Shown piece by piece: positions 55,735 to 64,000 of a DNA stretch of 64,000 bases (positions are counted from its first letter, which is position 1; every line of letters starts with the position of its first letter). The stretch is from Nocardioides sp. Soil774 (GTDB lineage Bacteria; Actinomycetota; Actinomycetes; Propionibacteriales; Nocardioidaceae). The stretch is taken from positions 253,701 through 317,700 of the forward strand of contig NZ_LMSM01000005.1 of the NCBI RefSeq assembly GCF_001428125.1, read 5' to 3'. The position numbers and the translations under genes are program-made. Under the pieces are notes generated by a model that saw nothing but the letters and a program-made list of their open reading frames with translations, did not search any database and was not told the DNA's origin.

Positions 55735-56439
55735 TCAGCCCTGGTGCACCGTCGCGTCGGGGAGCACGCGCGTGCGTGCGATCTCCGCGGCCACGTCCGA
55801 CAGCTTGCGGTTGGAGGTGGAGGAGACGCGTCGCAGGTAGTCGAAGGCCTGGGCGGCGTCGACGTCGAGCCGCTCCATCAAGATGCCCTGGGCCTGCCCG
55901 ATGATCGTGCGGTTGTGGACCGCCCGGCCGAGCTGGTCGCTCTCCCGCCCCGCGGCCACGACCATCGCGAGGTGCGCGGCGAGCGTCTGCGCGATGGCGA
56001 CGTCGTCGGACTCGAAGCGCACGCGGCGGGCGGCGTAGAGGCTCAACGCACCGTAGGAGCCGGCGTCGGTGTGGACGAGCACCGAGATCATCGACCCGGC
56101 GCCGAGCTCGGCGTGGACCCGCGGACCCCAGCGCGGCCACCGCTCGTCGTGCTGCAGGTCGGGGCTGACCAGCGTGTCCTGGTCACGCATGACGTCCAGG
56201 CACGGCCCCTCGCCCAGCTCCTGCTGGAGGTCGTTGGCGACGCGGACCACCTCGTCGCTGCTGGCGCGGGTGGTGAGGGTGCCCCCGTCGTTGACCGTGA
56301 ACCCGGCATGGCAGCAGTGCGCGACGAGGGAGGTGGCGGCGTCGACGGCCAGCCGCAGCCGCTTCTCCTCGTCCGACGTGGCTCCCAGCGCCAGGTCGAG
56401 CTCCTTGAACACACCCATGCGGTGCACCACGCCGCTCAC
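55735..56439 (-). CDS. GAF-ANTAR RNA-binding regulator
   Basis: 234 residues. A GAF sensory domain (about residues 15-160; VNDGGTLTTRASSDEVVRVANDLQQELGEGPCLDVMRDQDTLVSPDL) is followed by an ANTAR domain (AVHNRTIIGQAQGILMERLDVDAAQAFDYLRRVSSTSNRKLSDVAAEI). ANTAR proteins bind two-hairpin RNA motifs to stop terminators forming. GTG at 56439 was chosen because GGAGGAGGAC lies 6 bases upstream; other GTG and ATG codons follow within eight codons. Its GPCLD segment is typical of GAF domains of this subfamily. Target RNAs are unknown. Confidence 0.9.
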   Translation of the reverse strand: MSGVVHRMGVFKELDLALGATSDEEKRLRLAVDAATSLVAHCCHAGFTVNDGGTLTTRASSDEVVRVANDLQQELGEGPCLDVMRDQDTLVSPDLQHDERWPRWGPRVHAELGAGSMISVLVHTDAGSYGALSLYAARRVRFESDDVAIAQTLAAHLAMVVAAGRESDQLGRAVHNRTIIGQAQGILMERLDVDAAQAFDYLRRVSSTSNRKLSDVAAEIARTRVLPDATVHQG

Positions 56440-56530
56440 GACTGTCCTCCTCCGCGCCCACAGCCTGTGCCGAAATCTTAGTGAGGCCTGCAAGTGGTGC
56501 GCCAGTGCCCGACGGTCGCACGGGCCGGCG

Positions 56531-57154
56531 TCAGAACTCGTAGCCGAACTCGCGCAGGGTGCGGGCGAAGCGCTCCGCGACGATGTCGGCGTCGCCGGGG
56601 CCGTAGAGGTCGCGGTAGTGCGGTCCGCTCCCCTGCTTGGCGTGCGGCAGGTCGAGGGGGATCCCGAGACGGTCGGAGATGTCGGCCACCGCGTCGGGGA
56701 GCTCCTCGTAGCGGTAGACCCGGTCGACGACCACGCGGCCACCGAGGCGGTAGAGACGCTCGTTGAGGGCGAGGCGCTCCATGCGCCGGGGCGTGCGCAC
56801 GAACTCGGCGAAGGTCTTGGTGAAGGTGGGCTTGCGCGCGCTGTAGCGGTAGGAGGAGGCGACCACGTCGAACGGGTTGCGCTCCACCGCAAAGGTGAAG
56901 TAGTCGTCCCAGGCCTCGCGGCCGATGACCTCGATCACGCGGCGCGCGCCCATGTGGGCGTACGAGCCGGGCTCGGTGTCGTCGTTCTGCGGGCCCACTC
57001 CCCCGGCGGCGGCGCGCAGCTCCTCGTCCTCAGGGCTGATGCGGGTCACCACGTCGTCGGGCCCGCAGTGGCGCGACAACGCGATCTCGAGGCTGGTCCC
57101 GGCGGTCTTGCGCGTCTTGATGAAGACGAAGCGGTGGGCGTGCGAGGCGATCAC
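56531..57154 (-). CDS. Sulfotransferase family protein
   Basis: 207 residues, GTG start 9 bases after the channel stop. FIKTRKTAGTSLE (residues 10-22) is the 5'-phosphosulfate loop of PAPS-dependent sulfotransferases and FAVERNPFDVVASSYRYS (about 87-104) the 3'-phosphate site. It belongs to the heparan-sulfate/Stf0-like type that sulfates glycans or lipids; the acceptor is unknown. It sits at the end of a YihY-channel-sulfotransferase unit, 91 bases before the GAF-ANTAR gene. Confidence 0.82.
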   Translation of the reverse strand: MIASHAHRFVFIKTRKTAGTSLEIALSRHCGPDDVVTRISPEDEELRAAAGGVGPQNDDTEPGSYAHMGARRVIEVIGREAWDDYFTFAVERNPFDVVASSYRYSARKPTFTKTFAEFVRTPRRMERLALNERLYRLGGRVVVDRVYRYEELPDAVADISDRLGIPLDLPHAKQGSGPHYRDLYGPGDADIVAERFARTLREFGYEF

Positions 57155-57163
57155 GGAGGAGCC

Positions 57164-58252
57164 TCAGTCGTCCTCGTCGGCGAGCTCCTCGCCGTGCGTC
57201 CCGGGGCGGGGCGCCCACGGCAGCTCCTTGGCAGGGCGTACGACGATGAGCCGGTCGCCGCGGGCGAGCAGGGAGACGACCGGGTCGAAGTAGCGGTAGA
57301 CCTTCTCGTCGCGCACGACGGCGATCACCTGGTCGGGCAGTCGCTGCGGCTGCTTGCCGACCTCGTTGACGAGCAGGTCGCGCTCGGCGACCTCGAGGCC
57401 CTCGCCGTAGGTCATCAGGTCCTCCATGACCGAGCCGAGCGTCGGCGACATCGACGAGAGGCCGAGGAGCCGGCCGACCGCGTCGGACGAGGTGATGACC
57501 GAGTTGGCGCCCGACTGGCGCATCAGGGCGACGTTCTCGTGCTCGCGCACCGCGGCGACGATCCACGCGTCGGGGTTGAGCTGGCGCACCGTCAGCGTCA
57601 CCAGCACGTTGGAGTCGTCGCGGTCGGTGGTGATGATGACGTGGGTGGCCTTCTCGATGCCGGCCTGGCGCAGCACGCCGCGCCGGGTCGCGTCGCCGAT
57701 GATGCCGACGAGCTGGTCGCGGTTGGCCTCCTCCATCGCCACCGGCTCCGGGTCGACGACCACGATCGAATCGCGGTCGTAGCCGTTGCTGACGAGGGTG
57801 TCGATCGCGCTGCGGCCCTTGGTGCCGTAGCCGATGACGACGACGTGCTGGTCCATCTTCTTCCTCCACCGGGAGACCCGGAACATCTCGCGTCCCTGGG
57901 AGGCGAGGACCTCCAGGGTGGTGCCGATCAGCAGGACCAGGAAGGCGATGCGGGCCGGCGTGACCACGAGCGCGTTGACCAGGCGGGCCTGGTCGGACAT
58001 CGGCGCGATGTCGCCGTAGCCGGTCGTGCTGAGCGTGACGGTCGTGTAGTAGAAGGCGTCGAGCAGCGACAGCTCGCGAGCCGGATGTGCGTTGTCGCGG
58101 TAGCCCTCGCGGTCGAACCAGACCAGCAGCACCGTGCCGACCAGGATCGCCAGCGCCATCAGCACGCGGCGACCGAGCTCCCACCACGGGGAGCGCGTGC
58201 GGTCCGGCAGGGAGACCCGCCCCACACTGGGGTGGAAGCTGTCGAGTGGCAC
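57164..58252 (-). CDS. Two-helix potassium channel with RCK (TrkA-N/TrkA-C) domain
   Basis: 362 residues, GTG start 2 bases after the YihY stop. Helix about 24-44, pore helix and selectivity filter TLSTTGYGDIAP (about 78-89), second helix about 95-118, then a Rossmann TrkA-N domain VVVIGYGTKGRSAIDTLVSNGYD (about 140-162) with dinucleotide-binding GYGTKG and a TrkA-C domain to the end (VVRDEKVYRYFDPVVSLLARGDRLIVV). The layout matches Kch/MthK-type channels gated by nucleotides or cations. Likely role: K+ flux and osmotic adjustment. Confidence 0.92.
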   Translation of the reverse strand: MPLDSFHPSVGRVSLPDRTRSPWWELGRRVLMALAILVGTVLLVWFDREGYRDNAHPARELSLLDAFYYTTVTLSTTGYGDIAPMSDQARLVNALVVTPARIAFLVLLIGTTLEVLASQGREMFRVSRWRKKMDQHVVVIGYGTKGRSAIDTLVSNGYDRDSIVVVDPEPVAMEEANRDQLVGIIGDATRRGVLRQAGIEKATHVIITTDRDDSNVLVTLTVRQLNPDAWIVAAVREHENVALMRQSGANSVITSSDAVGRLLGLSSMSPTLGSVMEDLMTYGEGLEVAERDLLVNEVGKQPQRLPDQVIAVVRDEKVYRYFDPVVSLLARGDRLIVVRPAKELPWAPRPGTHGEELADEDD

Positions 58253-58254
58253 GG

Positions 58255-59220
58255 TCAGGAGTCTCGCACGGTGATCCGCTCGCGCAGGCGCTGGACCAGC
58301 TCGAGGCGCGCGCGCATCGTGTTCTTCTGCGGGAACACGGTGTCGAAGGCTGCGTTGACCGCGGCCCCGATGAGCACGGCGAGCGCCAGGAGGTAGAGCC
58401 AGAGCAGCACGGCGATGGGTGCGGCCAGAGGTCCGTAGATCGATCGCGACTCGGCGGCGGTGACCGTGAGCGTCCAGCGCAGGACGTAGGAGCCGGCGAT
58501 CCAGCAGAACAGCGCGAAGGCGGCGCCGGGGAGGTTGAAGCTCCAGCTGGTGCGCACCGGGACCGACACGTGGTAGAGCGTGGCGAGGAAGCAGATGCAG
58601 ACCAGCAGCACGACCGGCCAGTAGAGGCTGTTGAGGAAGTCGAGGCGTGGCGGCAGCACGCGGTCGACCAGCGACGGGCCCGCCACCACCAGGGGCAGGC
58701 TGAGCGCGCCGGTGATCATCGCGAGCACGTAGAGCACGAACGACAGCGCCCGGGTCGCCACGATCCCGCGGTGACCACCGAGCCCGTGCATGATCGTGAT
58801 GGTGTCGACGAAGACGTTGAGCGCACGCGAGCCCGACCACAGGGCGAGGATGAAGCCGATCGAGATCACGTCGTAGCGCCCGCCGTCGAGCACCGTGTCG
58901 ATCGTGGGCCGGATGATGGTGTTGACCGCCCGCTCGGTCAGCGCCTGGCGCGAGACCTCCAGCACGGCGTTGCGCACGTCGTCGATCTGGGTGTCGGTGA
59001 AGCGCTCGCTCACGAAGCCGACGGCGCCCGCGAGGGCGAAGACCAGCGGCGGCACCGAGAGCACCGCGAAGAAGGCTGCCTCGGCGGCGAGCCCCGTCAC
59101 GCGGTGCCGCAGGCACGAGCCGACCGTCGTGACGACGATGCGCCACAGGTGCTCGCGCCAGCGTCGGAGCACGTCCTCGACGCGGCGCGGGGCACGGGTG
59201 TCCTCGCTCGCCTCGACCAC
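58255..59220 (-). CDS. YihY/virulence factor BrkB family membrane protein
   Basis: 321 residues, GTG start 6 bases after TAGCGT. About six membrane helices: AAFFAVLSVPPLVFALAGAVGFV (about residues 46-68), IGFILALWSGSRALNVFVDTI (about 121-141) and LAAPIAVLLWLYLLALAVLIGAAVNAAFD (about 267-295), the YihY pattern. The biochemical function of the family is unknown; despite older names it is not ribonuclease BN. It heads the channel-sulfotransferase operon and faces aidB. Confidence 0.9.
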   Translation of the reverse strand: MVEASEDTRAPRRVEDVLRRWREHLWRIVVTTVGSCLRHRVTGLAAEAAFFAVLSVPPLVFALAGAVGFVSERFTDTQIDDVRNAVLEVSRQALTERAVNTIIRPTIDTVLDGGRYDVISIGFILALWSGSRALNVFVDTITIMHGLGGHRGIVATRALSFVLYVLAMITGALSLPLVVAGPSLVDRVLPPRLDFLNSLYWPVVLLVCICFLATLYHVSVPVRTSWSFNLPGAAFALFCWIAGSYVLRWTLTVTAAESRSIYGPLAAPIAVLLWLYLLALAVLIGAAVNAAFDTVFPQKNTMRARLELVQRLRERITVRDS

Positions 59221-59226
59221 GGGCCC

Positions 59227-59232
59227 ACGCTA
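59227..59232 (-). promoter_or_regulatory. -10 element of leaderless YihY operon
   Basis: TAGCGT on the minus strand, 6 bases before GTG 59220. Confidence 0.55.
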
Positions 59233-59271
59233 TCGACCCACCGGCGCCCTTCGGCGAATCCCGGGCGCGGG

Positions 59272-59301
59272 TCCCGCGACCGGTCGCGGGAGTCCTACTG
59301 T
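59272..59301 (+). promoter_or_regulatory. aidB promoter with perfect 20-bp palindrome
   Basis: TCCCGCGACCGGTCGCGGGA (59272-59291) is perfectly self-complementary and stops 4 bases before the -10 element TACTGT (59296-59301), itself 6 bases before ATG 59308. It covers the -35/spacer zone, where a dimeric repressor would block aidB. Confidence 0.7.
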
Positions 59302-59307
59302 TGGGTA

Positions 59308-60948
59308 ATGACCGATCTCCGCGCCGCCACCAACCAGGCCCCCGCCCTGGTCGGCCACAACGTGGTCAACTCCGACCTCGCCCTCACCGAGGCGGTCACC
59401 CGGCTCGGCACGCCCGAGCTGGTCGACGACCTCACCCCGCTGGGCGCCGAGGCCGGCACCGAGGAGGCGCGCGAGCACGGCGTGCTCGCCAATCGCCACC
59501 ACCCCGAGCTGACGACGTACGACCGGTTCGGCCACCGCGTCGACGAGGTGAGGTTCCACCCGTCGTGGCACTGGCTGATGGAGCGCGCCGTCGGCCACGG
59601 TCTCCAGGCTGCGCCGTGGGAGCAGCAGGAGGCCGGCGACCCGCACGCGCACCTGCGCCGAGCGGCGGGCTTCTTCGCGTGGTCGCAGACCGAGCCCGGT
59701 CATGGGTGCCCCATCTCGATGACCTACGCCGCCGTGCCCGCGCTGCGTGCCGACGACGCGATCGCGAAGGAGTGGACGTCCCTGCTGGCGGCGCGCTCCT
59801 ACGACCCCGGCGTGCGGGCCCGCTCGGAGAAGTCCGGAGCCCTCGCCGGGATGGGCATGACCGAGAAGCAGGGCGGCTCCGACGTGCGCACCAACGTCAC
59901 GCGCGCGGAACCGACGGCCGACGACGGCTGGTACGCGCTGCGCGGGCACAAGTGGTTCACGTCTGCCCCCATGAACGACGTCTTCCTCGTGCTGGCCCAG
60001 GCCGAGGGTGGGCTGACGTGCTTCGTCGTCCCGCGGGTGCTCCCCGACGGGACGCGCAACCGGCTCGACGTGGTGCGGCTCAAGGACAAGCTCGGCAACC
60101 GCTCCAACGCCTCGAGCGAGATCGAGCTCGAGGGCACGATCGCGCAGCGCCTCGGCGACGAGGGTCGCGGCGTGCGCACGATCATCGACATGGTCGCCGC
60201 GACCCGCCTCGACTGCGTGCTCGGCTCGGCGTCGCTGATGCGGCACGCACTCGCCGAGGCCTCGTGGCACGTCGCCCACCGCTCCGCCTTCGGCGGGGTG
60301 CTGGCCGACAAGCCGTTGATGCAGAACGTCGTGGCCGACCTCGCGGTGGAGTCCGAGGCGGCGACGGCGCTCGCCATGCGCCTCGCCTCCGCCGTCGACC
60401 GGCCCGGGGACCCGCACGAGGTCGCCCTGCGGCGCATCGCGCTGCCGCTGGCGAAGTTCTGGGTCTGCAAGCGCACGCCGGCGATGGTGGCCGAGGCCCT
60501 GGAGTGCCTGGGCGGCAACGGCTACGTCGAGGACTCGGGGCTGCCGCTGATGTTCCGCGAGTCGCCGCTCAACTCGATCTGGGAGGGCTCGGGCAACGTC
60601 AACGCGCTCGACGTGCTGCGCGCGCTCGGACGCGAGCCCGAGGTGCTGCACGCCTGGATCACCGAGGTCGGCGCGGCGCGCGGTGGCGACAGCCGGCTCG
60701 ACCGCGCCGTCGACGACACCCTCTCCCTGCTCGGCGAGACCGGCGGTGCACCCGAGGCCGGCGCGCGTCGGCTGGCGGGGGCGATGGCGGCCTGCCTGCA
60801 GGGCTCGCTGCTGGTGCGCTTCGCGCCGGCGGAGGTCGCGGACGCCTTCTGCGGCAGCCGGTTCGGGACGTCGTACGGCGGCACGTTCGGCATGCTGACC
60901 AGCGGGTCGCTGCGCTCGATCGTGGAGCGCGCCACGCCGACGCGCTGA
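59308..60948 (+). CDS. aidB: AidB-like acyl-CoA dehydrogenase family protein
   Basis: 546 residues, the length of E. coli AidB and longer than common acyl-CoA dehydrogenases. N-terminal NQAPALVGHNVVNSDLALTEAVTRLG, then RFHPSWHWLMERA, GMGMTEKQGGSDVRTN (flavin-site segment, about residues 190-205), KDKLGNRSNASSEIE (about 258-272) and ECLGGNGYVEDSGLPLMFRESPLNSIWEGSGN (about 398-429) match the AidB subfamily closely. AidB is a flavoprotein of the adaptive response to DNA alkylation that binds DNA; its reaction is uncertain. No ada gene is in the window, so regulation is probably by the factor that binds the palindrome. Confidence 0.93.
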   Translation: MTDLRAATNQAPALVGHNVVNSDLALTEAVTRLGTPELVDDLTPLGAEAGTEEAREHGVLANRHHPELTTYDRFGHRVDEVRFHPSWHWLMERAVGHGLQAAPWEQQEAGDPHAHLRRAAGFFAWSQTEPGHGCPISMTYAAVPALRADDAIAKEWTSLLAARSYDPGVRARSEKSGALAGMGMTEKQGGSDVRTNVTRAEPTADDGWYALRGHKWFTSAPMNDVFLVLAQAEGGLTCFVVPRVLPDGTRNRLDVVRLKDKLGNRSNASSEIELEGTIAQRLGDEGRGVRTIIDMVAATRLDCVLGSASLMRHALAEASWHVAHRSAFGGVLADKPLMQNVVADLAVESEAATALAMRLASAVDRPGDPHEVALRRIALPLAKFWVCKRTPAMVAEALECLGGNGYVEDSGLPLMFRESPLNSIWEGSGNVNALDVLRALGREPEVLHAWITEVGAARGGDSRLDRAVDDTLSLLGETGGAPEAGARRLAGAMAACLQGSLLVRFAPAEVADAFCGSRFGTSYGGTFGMLTSGSLRSIVERATPTR

Positions 60949-61009
60949 GCGTCCTCACCCGGTCAGGTGGAACTTGACCAAACCCCCGGCGCGCGCGCCG
61001 CGCAGGACG

Positions 61010-61015
61010 TAGCGT
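61010..61015 (+). promoter_or_regulatory. -10 element of the first LSm-like gene
   Basis: TAGCGT about 23 bases before ATG 61039, leaving a short leader with GAGGGGA as ribosome binding site. Confidence 0.45.
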
Positions 61016-61038
61016 GTGCGCGAACTCGAGGGGATCAC

Positions 61039-61341
61039 ATGTCCAGCCAGAACAGCACGCTCTTCACCGTCGGCACTCTGCTGCGTCACGCCCAGGATGC
61101 CGGCGCGCCCGTGCGGGTGCTGGTGCAGGGCACGTGGCTCGACGGCCGCATCGTCGGCGCGGACGGCCTCGGAGTCATCCTCGACGACGGCAACGCCCAG
61201 CAGGTGCTGGTGCGGCTCGACTCCATCTCGGCGGTCGCCTTCTCGCGCGCCGACATCGACGACCCCCACGACTCCGACGACGCTCGCGCCCACGGCCAGC
61301 GTCGCCGCGACCCCATCGAGGCCGGCCCCGTCGGGGGCTGA
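61039..61341 (+). CDS. Small conserved protein, candidate Hfq/LSm-like fold, copy 1
   Basis: 100 residues. VGTLLRHAQDAGAPV (11-25) looks like the short N-terminal helix of Hfq. VRVLVQGTWLDGRIVGADGLGVILDD (25-50) has the spacing of Sm1 (V-x-V-x-V-x-G-x-x-L-x-G-x-I-x-x-x-D), and VLVRLDSISAVAFSR (56-70) that of Sm2, where Hfq has Y-K-H-A-I-S. The His of Hfq is absent. The C-terminal 30 residues are charged and end in PIEAGPV. It has no signal or membrane helix. It is followed 142 bases later by a paralogue with 45 of 64 core residues identical. Alignment is by eye; the family is otherwise unknown to me. Confidence 0.75.
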   Translation: MSSQNSTLFTVGTLLRHAQDAGAPVRVLVQGTWLDGRIVGADGLGVILDDGNAQQVLVRLDSISAVAFSRADIDDPHDSDDARAHGQRRRDPIEAGPVGG

Positions 61342-61444
61342 CCTCGTCCGCCACTGGTCCGGACGACCCCGCAGCGTCCGTCAAGGTTCACAGCACGTAC
61401 GTCGCACGCTCCGCCGATCGCCCACGCGGGCCCGCGCCCCGGCC

Positions 61445-61450
61445 TAGGTT
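61445..61450 (+). promoter_or_regulatory. -10 element of the second LSm-like gene
   Basis: TAGGTT about 33 bases before ATG 61484, so the second copy probably has its own promoter in the 142-base gap. Confidence 0.4.
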
Positions 61451-61483
61451 CGGCCGAAACGACACCGTGTGGGGGTGGGGCAG

Positions 61484-61805
61484 ATGGCGAAGGTCAGCAG
61501 CACGATGCTCAGCGTGGGGACGCTGTTGCGGCGCGCGGAGGACACCGGCGCCGAGGTGCGCGTGCTAGTGCAGGGCACGTGGCTCGACGGCCGGGTGCTC
61601 GGGTGCGACGGGCTCGGCGCCGTGCTCGACGACGGGCAGGGACACCAGTCGCTGGTGCGTCTGGACTCGGTGGTGGCGGTGACGTTCTCCCGCACCCAGC
61701 TCGAGGACCAGCAGCCGGCGTGGGCGCACGCGGGCGGGTCCACCGGCCCGATCGAGGCGGGTCCCGTGACGGTCCCCCCGCAGTCGCGCGGGGAGAGCCA
61801 CTTCC

Positions 61806-61825
<20 letters not shown>
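61484..61825 (+). CDS. Small conserved protein, candidate Hfq/LSm-like fold, copy 2
   Basis: 113 residues from ATG (MAKVSSTMLS), chosen because it aligns with copy 1 without gaps through residue 70; GGGGTGGGG lies just upstream, and a GTG at 61469 would add five residues. The core VRVLVQGTWLDGRVLGCDGL and SLVRLDSVVAVTFSR keep the Sm1/Sm2-like spacing. Differences from copy 1 include Pro24 to Glu, Ala41 to Cys, and a longer tail with GPIEAGPVTVPPQSRGE. It overlaps the convergent pgm gene by 20 bases. Confidence 0.75.
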
Positions 61826-63449
<1,624 letters not shown>

Positions 63450-63595
63450 GGCCCCATCTTGGTGCCCGCGTCCACGCCCCGTCGAGACGGGTTCGGCGAG
63501 AAAGGCGCACGGCGCTGTCGAATCGCGTCGCGCCCATCCGTCAGAGTGTTGAGGTCGCACCCGCGGCCTGTTGCCCCAGGAGGAGATCCACACCC

Positions 63596-63946
63596 ATGAG
63601 CCGCTACCTGATCCTGCTTCCCGCACCCGAGGCAGAGTGGGCCGACCTGCCGCCCGAGGAGCACGAGAAGGGGATGCGCTCGCACGTCCAGTTCCACGAG
63701 GACCTCGAGGCCGGTGGCCACACCCTGGTCACCGCCGGTCCGCTGGAACCGTCGGAGCGGGCCACCTCGATGCGCCCCGGCGCCGACGGGCAGGCACTGG
63801 TGACGGACGGACCCTTCTCCGAGACGGCCGAGCAGGTCGTCGGCTTCTACCTCGTCGACAGCGAGGACGAGGCCGACCTGCGTGACGTCTGCCAGCGCTT
63901 CGCAGCGCGGGGCGAGCACATCGAGTTCCGCCGCATGGCGGAGTGA
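63596..63946 (+). CDS. YCII-related (DGPF domain) protein
   Basis: 116 residues, ATG with AGGAGGAG 9 bases upstream. MSRYLILLPAPEAEW at the start and ALVTDGPFSETAEQVVGFYLVD (about residues 64-85) are the YCII/DGPF ferredoxin-like signatures. In actinobacteria such proteins are commonly encoded in tandem next to an ECF sigma factor (ECF42 group) and may form its partner; no sigma gene is within the window. Confidence 0.88.
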   Translation: MSRYLILLPAPEAEWADLPPEEHEKGMRSHVQFHEDLEAGGHTLVTAGPLEPSERATSMRPGADGQALVTDGPFSETAEQVVGFYLVDSEDEADLRDVCQRFAARGEHIEFRRMAE

Positions 63947-63957
63947 GGGAGAGCGAC

Positions 63958-64000
63958 ATGTCCGAGTACGTCGTCCTGATCGTCGGAGACGGTGACCGCT
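63958..64000 (+). CDS. Second YCII-like protein, N-terminus only
   Basis: Only MSEYVVLIVGDGDR is visible before the window ends. The start is 11 bases after the previous stop, with GAGGGAGAG as ribosome binding site, and the beta-strand opening resembles the preceding YCII protein. The assignment rests on position and these 14 residues. Confidence 0.5.
   Translation, partial: MSEYVVLIVGDGDR

Noticed and set aside
58087..59307. N-terminal extension of the aidB frame through the YihY gene
   Set aside because: The extension is low-complexity Arg/Asp/His sequence antisense to YihY; AidB homology and the -10 element place the start at 59308.

Overview
The window is about 70% GC and densely coded on both strands. 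Genes often overlap by 4 bases (GTGA or ATGA), and many starts sit 6-8 bases after a TAnnnT hexamer, as expected for leaderless mRNAs. Gene content and order (hisI-trpC-trpB-trpA-lgt-pyk-pdtaR-polA-rpsA-coaE in sequence, plus ANTAR regulators and a MoxR/DUF58/transglutaminase operon) point to an actinobacterial chromosome. A Nocardioides-like member of the Propionibacteriales is the best guess; this is inference from gene families, without a database search. I see no phage, insertion sequence, CRISPR array or plasmid feature. The only selfish-looking gene is a LAGLIDADG endonuclease-like ORF beside tRNA-Leu. No gap without a gene exceeds about 240 bases.

Layout. 1-9.9 kb: partial GH3 lipoprotein, coaE, aminotransferase, GlxA-type regulator with a perfect inverted repeat upstream, small membrane protein, acyl-CoA ligase, patatin, rpsA, phosphotransferase and a methyltransferase. 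9.9-15.2 kb: a four-gene operon (DUF3068, moxR, DUF58, transglutaminase-like) whose transglutaminase domain lacks the usual Cys and His. 15.4-27.5 kb: an envelope-glycan island with a large polytopic protein, an acyltransferase-3, a 1358-residue AftD-like arabinofuranosyltransferase, a methyltransferase, a GT4 glycosyltransferase, a DUF2613 peptide, a second polytopic protein and a flippase. Together with the DUF3068 gene it resembles, from memory, the mycobacterial Rv0224c-Rv0228 plus Rv0236c/Rv0236A set.

27.5-40 kb: polA, thioesterase, GNAT acetyltransferase, a three-gene amino-acid ABC transporter, the livKHMGF branched-chain amino-acid transporter, the antiterminator pdtaR and tRNA-Leu(CAA). 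40-55 kb: LAGLIDADG gene, pyk, a 72-bp imperfect inverted repeat, gltBD, lgt, a SCO1/SenC copper protein, trpA-trpB-trpC, two small trp-linked membrane proteins, hisI and a pabC-like lyase. trpE and trpD are absent. 55.3-64 kb: tRNA-Gly/Cys/Val, a GAF-ANTAR regulator, sulfotransferase, a K+ channel with a TrkA domain, a YihY protein, an AidB-like acyl-CoA dehydrogenase behind a perfect 20-bp palindrome, a tandem pair of small proteins that look Hfq/LSm-like, pgm, and two YCII (DGPF) proteins, the second cut by the window edge.

The items I would pursue first are the paired Hfq/LSm-like proteins, the envelope-glycan island in a lineage not expected to make mycolic acids, the shared -10 element of a divergent leaderless promoter pair, the aidB palindrome, and the large inverted repeat upstream of pyk.
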